A DNA stretch of 64,000 nt from Actinoplanes ianthinogenes (lineage in GTDB: Bacteria; Actinomycetota; Actinomycetes; Mycobacteriales; Micromonosporaceae), in assembly GCF_018324205.1 (NCBI RefSeq), contig NZ_AP023356.1, positions 434,001-498,000 of the forward strand. The letters are read 5' to 3'. A program made the position numbers and the translations under genes. Each line of letters starts with the position of its first letter. Positions within the stretch are counted from its first letter, which is position 1. The notes under the pieces were generated by a model. It made no database searches and was not told where the DNA came from. It saw only the letters and a list, made by a program, of their open reading frames with translations. Positions 60,461 through 64,000 of the stretch are shown here, in pieces.

Positions 60461-62701
60461 ATGGAGATGCGCCACCTGATCGAGACCCGGCACCACGCGG
60501 TGGCCGAGGAGGCCCACCAGGATCTGCTCGCCGGCATCCTGGGCCGCGATCGCCACGGCCGCGTCGACCTCGACCAGGTGGGTGAGCACGCCGTCGCGAC
60601 CGCCGACCTGAGCCTGCTGCGGGCGCTGGTGCTGGACCGATTCGGCGCCCCGCGTTCGCGAGACCTGCTGATCCGGATCCTGGAGACCCTCCATGACCAC
60701 GGCCGGTTGGACATCCGGCTGGTCGATCGCGCCCACGTCATCGACGCGTACTTCGGTCATGGCCTCGTCACCGATCCGCCGACGCCGTTCATCGCCGCGA
60801 TGCGGGATCACCTGGACGAGCTGACCTGGCGCCTGGTCAGCAGCCCGATCCCGATCGGCCGCCGGCAGGTACCCGATCGGCCCGGCCCGCGCGGCCTGCG
60901 CTTCGTCCGGCTGGCGATGACCTGGTCCGGTGATCCCGCGCTCGCCGATGTCCTCGGCACGGCCGAGCTGACCGATGCCGAGCGGGTCACCCTGCTCGAG
61001 CTGCTCCGTGATCGGCCGATCGCGGAGCAGCGGCAGGTCTATGGGTGGCGGCTGCGCGCCGGCGACGCCGACGCGCTGGCGCCGCTCGGCGGGCTGACCC
61101 GCGACGCGCCGCTGGTGCGGCTGATCCGGGCGATGCCGGACGGTCACGAGGCGTTCCGGCAGGACCGGGCGGCCGTCCTCGCGGCCGTCGAGCAGGCCGG
61201 CCCGGCCGCCACCAGCCTGTTCCTGCAACTGGAGCCCAACGAGTTGGTGTCCGCGGCCCTCGGGACGAACCGTGCCGCGGTGCTCAAGCGGGTGAAGAAC
61301 AACGCGCTGCGAGGCATCGCCGCCTTCGGCATGCTGCCGCTGGCGCCGGGCGAGACCGTGCTGGACCGTTACCTGGCATTGCGGGAGTCGGCCAAGAGCG
61401 GCGCCAAGCTCGGGCCGCATCGGAAGCACTCGCACGCTGCCGCCATCGAGGTGGCGCTGGATCATCTGGCTCAGGTGGCCGGGTTCCCGGATGCGGGGCG
61501 CCTGGAGTGGGACTGTGAGGCGCGGCTGGTCAGCTCGACGCCCACGTCGGCGGAGATCGGAGACTATCGGCTCGCGCTGCGCACCGACGGCATCCTCACC
61601 GTCAGCCGCGCCGGTAAGGAGCTCAGGTCGGTGCCGGCCGCGGTCCGGGCGCAGCCCGCCTATCAGGAGTTGCGCGAGCATCAGGAACGGCTGCGGGAGC
61701 AGGCTCGGCGGATGCGGTCCGGGCTGGTCGAGCGACTGGTCGCCACCGGTGGGACCCTGGCGCCGGAGGAGCTGGCGCGGTTGCGGTCGCTGCCGGCCGG
61801 GGCGGCGATGCTGCCGGACCTGATCTGGCGGGATCGTGCCGGCGCGGTCGGGCTGCTGGACGAGGTGGACTCCGGCGGGCCGATCACCGCGGTCCACCCG
61901 GTCGAGTTGCTCGATCCTCCCACCGGGCGGAGGGGACTCGGCGGGTGGCAGGCGGAGATCGTCCGACGGCGGGTGAAGCAGCCGGTGAAACAGGCGTTTC
62001 GCGAGGTCTATGTGCTGACTCCGGCGGAGCGGGAGTCGATCGACCGGTCGTTCCGGTTCGCCGGGCACGTTGTCGCGGGCAAGGTCGCCGGGCAGCTCCT
62101 CTCCGGCCGGGGCTGGTTCCTGCACGGGGAGTCTGACGACTACGGCGCCGTTCGCCCGGTCGCCGGCGGGCTGGTGGCGGCGCTGCGGTGCGACATCCGC
62201 GGCTACTTCGGGATGGCGGACGTCGAGTTCGGCGCGCTCAGCTTCCTGCGCGACGGCCGGCCGATCCCGCTCGAGGAGGTGCCGCCCGTGACGTTCTCCG
62301 AGGTCATGCGCGACGTGGACCTGGCGGTCTCGGTGGCCGGGGTCAGCTCGCAGCCCTACGGGTCACCGGCGCAGGCGGCGTCCCGGGCGCAGATCCTCGC
62401 GGCGCTGATCGACGACCTGAGCCTGACCCGGGTCTCGATCGACGGCGGCTCGGCGGTGGTCCGGGGCGCCCGGGCCACCTATCGGGTCCACCTGACCAGC
62501 GGCAGCATCCACGTCGAGCCGGGCGGTTACCTGTGCGTGGTCCCGGCCGGATTCGGCTCGACCGCCCACCGGCGGCTGTTCCTGCCCTTCGCCGACGACG
62601 ACCGCATGACCAGCGTGATCCTCAGCAAGGTGCTGCTGCTCGCCGAGGACGAAAAGATCACCGACGAGTCGATCCTGGCTCAGCTGGGGCGGCTGACGTG
62701 A
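60461..62701 (+). CDS. DUF4132/DUF5724-type large protein
   Basis: The 746-residue protein is soluble and has a helical repeat-like N-terminal half. Its C-terminal half has the region shared by DUF4132 proteins (WQAEIVRRRVKQPVKQAFRE, then VYVLTPAE near residue 515; DIRGYFGMADVEFGALSF near 580). Members are widespread and often occur near molybdenum metabolism or stress genes; no activity is known. The end lies 10 bp from the convergent TusA-like gene. Confidence 0.82.
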   Translation: MEMRHLIETRHHAVAEEAHQDLLAGILGRDRHGRVDLDQVGEHAVATADLSLLRALVLDRFGAPRSRDLLIRILETLHDHGRLDIRLVDRAHVIDAYFGHGLVTDPPTPFIAAMRDHLDELTWRLVSSPIPIGRRQVPDRPGPRGLRFVRLAMTWSGDPALADVLGTAELTDAERVTLLELLRDRPIAEQRQVYGWRLRAGDADALAPLGGLTRDAPLVRLIRAMPDGHEAFRQDRAAVLAAVEQAGPAATSLFLQLEPNELVSAALGTNRAAVLKRVKNNALRGIAAFGMLPLAPGETVLDRYLALRESAKSGAKLGPHRKHSHAAAIEVALDHLAQVAGFPDAGRLEWDCEARLVSSTPTSAEIGDYRLALRTDGILTVSRAGKELRSVPAAVRAQPAYQELREHQERLREQARRMRSGLVERLVATGGTLAPEELARLRSLPAGAAMLPDLIWRDRAGAVGLLDEVDSGGPITAVHPVELLDPPTGRRGLGGWQAEIVRRRVKQPVKQAFREVYVLTPAERESIDRSFRFAGHVVAGKVAGQLLSGRGWFLHGESDDYGAVRPVAGGLVAALRCDIRGYFGMADVEFGALSFLRDGRPIPLEEVPPVTFSEVMRDVDLAVSVAGVSSQPYGSPAQAASRAQILAALIDDLSLTRVSIDGGSAVVRGARATYRVHLTSGSIHVEPGGYLCVVPAGFGSTAHRRLFLPFADDDRMTSVILSKVLLLAEDEKITDESILAQLGRLT

Positions 62702-62711
62702 GCCGGCGACG

Positions 62712-63014
62712 CTACACCGATGGCCGCCAGGGCCGGCGCGCGTCGGTGGGCTTGGCGTCGGCGGCGACCTCGACGGCGTAGGTGGGCCGGTCTCCCGGGA
62801 CCGGCCCGAGATATCCGTGCCCGGTCAGATGGCACCACGCCGGCAGGTCGAGCGGCGCTGCGGGATCGGTGGCGATCAGGTGCACCAGCGCGCCCGGCGG
62901 GAGCGTCGCGATCAGCTTGCGCAGCTCGATCAGCAGCACGACGCAGCGCCGGTCCCCGCCGTCCAGCACGACCGGGCTCACCTGGGCATCCACCTGATCA
63001 CTCCCTCCGACCAT
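62712..63014 (-). CDS. TusA-like sulfurtransferase/redox protein
   Basis: The 100-residue protein has the small alpha/beta TusA fold with ELRKLIATLPPGALVHLIAT, DPAAPLDLPAWCHLTGHGYL. The family's N-terminal CPxP motif is replaced by DRRCVVLLIEL, with a Cys but no CPxP. It may still carry sulfur on another residue or be a regulatory relative. ATG 63014. Confidence 0.7.
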   Translation of the reverse strand: MVGGSDQVDAQVSPVVLDGGDRRCVVLLIELRKLIATLPPGALVHLIATDPAAPLDLPAWCHLTGHGYLGPVPGDRPTYAVEVAADAKPTDARRPWRPSV

Positions 63015-63092
63015 CCGTAGATCATCCCAACCCGCTACTCGGCCCGCCGCTTCCCCGCCCGGAGCCGCCAGGGTGTCCGCGTGTGCCCGACG

Positions 63093-63572
63093 CTACGACC
63101 GGTAGTTCCTGCCGAGCGGCGCCCCCGGGATCGGCTTGGCGATCAGCGCGACCGGCACGAAGAACATGATCTGCGCGATGACGATCGTCAACGTCCACAG
63201 CGCCTTCTCGTCGTAGTGCCGGGTGGCCCGCAGGTACAGCTCGTCCGGCACACGCTCGCCGGACGGGTTCGCGGTGAGCACCGCCTCGGCCAGCTCCAGG
63301 GCGACCCGCTCGGCGTCACTGAAGTACGGCGCGTCCCGCCACGACGCCACCGCCGTGATCCGTTCCTCGCGCTCCCCGGCCTTGCGCAGCATCCCGGTCT
63401 GCCGCACCGTGTGATACGTGTTGCCGACGAGCTGCCCCACCCGCAGCTGCACCAGCCCGATGGTGCTCGCCGGGATCGTCCCGTTGAGCGTGGCCTTGGT
63501 CAGATCGGCTGCCCACCCGCCCAGCTCCGGGAAGAAGGCGGCGGGGTCGGTCATCCGTGATGTCATCTCCAT
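63093..63572 (-). CDS. Carboxymuconolactone decarboxylase-like (AhpD-fold) protein
   Basis: The 159-residue protein has the CMD/AhpD helical fold (GLVQLRVGQLVGNTYHTVRQ, AWRDAPYFSDAERVALELAE). The usual CxxC with following His is reduced to NTYHT, so peroxidase activity by a cysteine pair is not possible. Its gene is divergent from a SigJ/ECF41-type sigma factor, a classic pairing. The start may be ATG 63572, 63563 or 63554. Confidence 0.85.
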   Translation of the reverse strand: MEMTSRMTDPAAFFPELGGWAADLTKATLNGTIPASTIGLVQLRVGQLVGNTYHTVRQTGMLRKAGEREERITAVASWRDAPYFSDAERVALELAEAVLTANPSGERVPDELYLRATRHYDEKALWTLTIVIAQIMFFVPVALIAKPIPGAPLGRNYRS

Positions 63573-63609
63573 GGTTGGTCCGACGACACGGCACGCCGAA
63601 ACGTCAGGC

Positions 63610-63636
63610 CCTCACATTCCGGCCGGCTGTCTCGTC
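63610..63636 (+). promoter_or_regulatory. Possible ECF41-type promoter of the sigma gene
   Basis: CCTCACA and CGTC are separated by 16 bp, close to the TGTCACA-N16-CGTC pattern I recall for ECF41 promoters. The CGTC lies only 9 bp before the ATG, which would imply an almost leaderless mRNA, so the match may be chance. Confidence 0.3.
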
Positions 63637-63644
63637 GGAGAGGC

Positions 63645-64000
63645 ATGAACGACCCCGAGAACGAACGCCGCCAGCTGATCAACGTGTCCTACCGGCTGCT
63701 CGGGTCGCTGGCCGACGCCGAGGACGTGGTGCAGGAGGCCTATGCCCGCTGGTACGCCATGTCCGACAGTGATCGGGCGGCGATCGACGTCCCCGGCGCC
63801 TGGCTCACCAAGGTCGCCAGCCGGATCTGCCTCGACCACCTGCGCTCGGCCCGGGTCCGCCGCGAGCGCTATGTCGGCGAGTGGATCCCGGAGCCGGTGC
63901 CCGAGACGGACGGCAGCGACCCGGCCGACCGGATCACCCTGGACGAGTCGGTCAGCATGGCGTTCCTGGTCGTGCTGGACGCGATGACCCCGGCCGAGCG
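63645..64000 (+). CDS. ECF41/SigJ-type sigma factor, cut by the window end
   Basis: The visible 118 residues start MNDPENERRQLINVSYRLLG and continue SLADAEDVVQEAYARWY (region 2, core binding) and VPGAWLTKVASRICLDHLRS (region 2.4, -10 recognition), then the SDPADRITLDESVSMAFLVV linker and region 4 beginning. The order and the neighbouring CMD gene indicate the ECF41 group, whose SnoaL-like C-terminal domain lies beyond the window. Confidence 0.88.
   Translation, partial: MNDPENERRQLINVSYRLLGSLADAEDVVQEAYARWYAMSDSDRAAIDVPGAWLTKVASRICLDHLRSARVRRERYVGEWIPEPVPETDGSDPADRITLDESVSMAFLVVLDAMTPAE

Overview
The window is GC-rich, densely coded actinobacterial chromosome, most like a member of the Micromonosporaceae (Actinoplanes-like). 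This is an inference from extreme third-position GC, F420-type enzymes, a mycothiol-isomerase-type relic, CBM2 cellulase architecture, many secreted glycan-active enzymes and a chemoreceptor, which fits a group with motile spores. No phage or CRISPR locus was seen. Two insertion sequences, several GC-rich minisatellites and a few decaying genes mark it as an accessory-rich region.

Layout. 1-5.2 kb: an ankyrin-repeat gene behind an atypical tRNA, an IS481-family element with a clear TCTAGG target duplication, a methyltransferase and a lipoprotein. 5.2-12.2 kb: a ferredoxin-reductase-like flavoprotein, two minisatellites (63 bp and 40 bp units), a 3-hydroxyisobutyryl-CoA hydrolase-like gene, a deazaflavin-dependent reductase, a secreted IPT/TIG protein and a GH12-CBM2 cellulase behind a perfect CebR-type box. 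12.2-15.2 kb: a tandem glycine riboswitch followed by gcvT, gcvH and sdaA. 15.2-22.6 kb: MarR, a chemoreceptor, a ricin-type lectin, a decayed mycothiol-isomerase-family gene, and an unusual HTH/ATPase/EAL fusion. 22.6-30.5 kb: HxlR/NmrA pair, an ndh-to-dehydrogenase run that includes a truncated DUF417-type gene, an IS5-family element with a canonical -1 slippery heptamer, an epoxide hydrolase, and a MerR/membrane-protein pair around a MerR-type operator.

30.5-41.7 kb is an alpha-glucan island: binding lipoprotein, two permeases, GH31 alpha-glucosidase and secreted GH13 amylase form one leftward operon. A divergent LacI regulator and a second secreted GH13 amylase lie to the right, and similar TTTACCG-type operators precede both transcription units. 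41.7-50.9 kb holds an AI-2E-type permease, a GH25-like/LysM protein, glutaminase, a frameshifted hydrolase next to a hydrolase-LuxR fusion, a thioesterase-like/LLM-oxidoreductase pair, a Clp-N protein and an AraC/VOC pair.

50.9-52.1 kb is the most unusual part. A 243-aa conserved-type protein of unknown function is followed within 10 bp of its stop by about 380 bp of structured RNA. In it, T-arm, closed acceptor-like hairpin, UA and D-arm occur in that order at least twice. This is a circularly permuted tRNA arrangement like the tRNA-mimic domain of bacterial Y RNAs, with the key tertiary-contact bases retained, and it ends at a strong hairpin.

52.1-64 kb: a VOC/WYL pair, about eleven 90-bp tandem repeats, a flippase-like membrane protein carrying its own 27-bp coding minisatellite next to a TetR gene, a PEBP protein, an XRE/MmyB regulator, a sulfotransferase-like protein, a lipoprotein, a two-gene unit with a DUF4132-type protein, a TusA-like protein, and a carboxymuconolactone-decarboxylase-like gene divergent from an ECF41/SigJ-type sigma factor cut by the window end.
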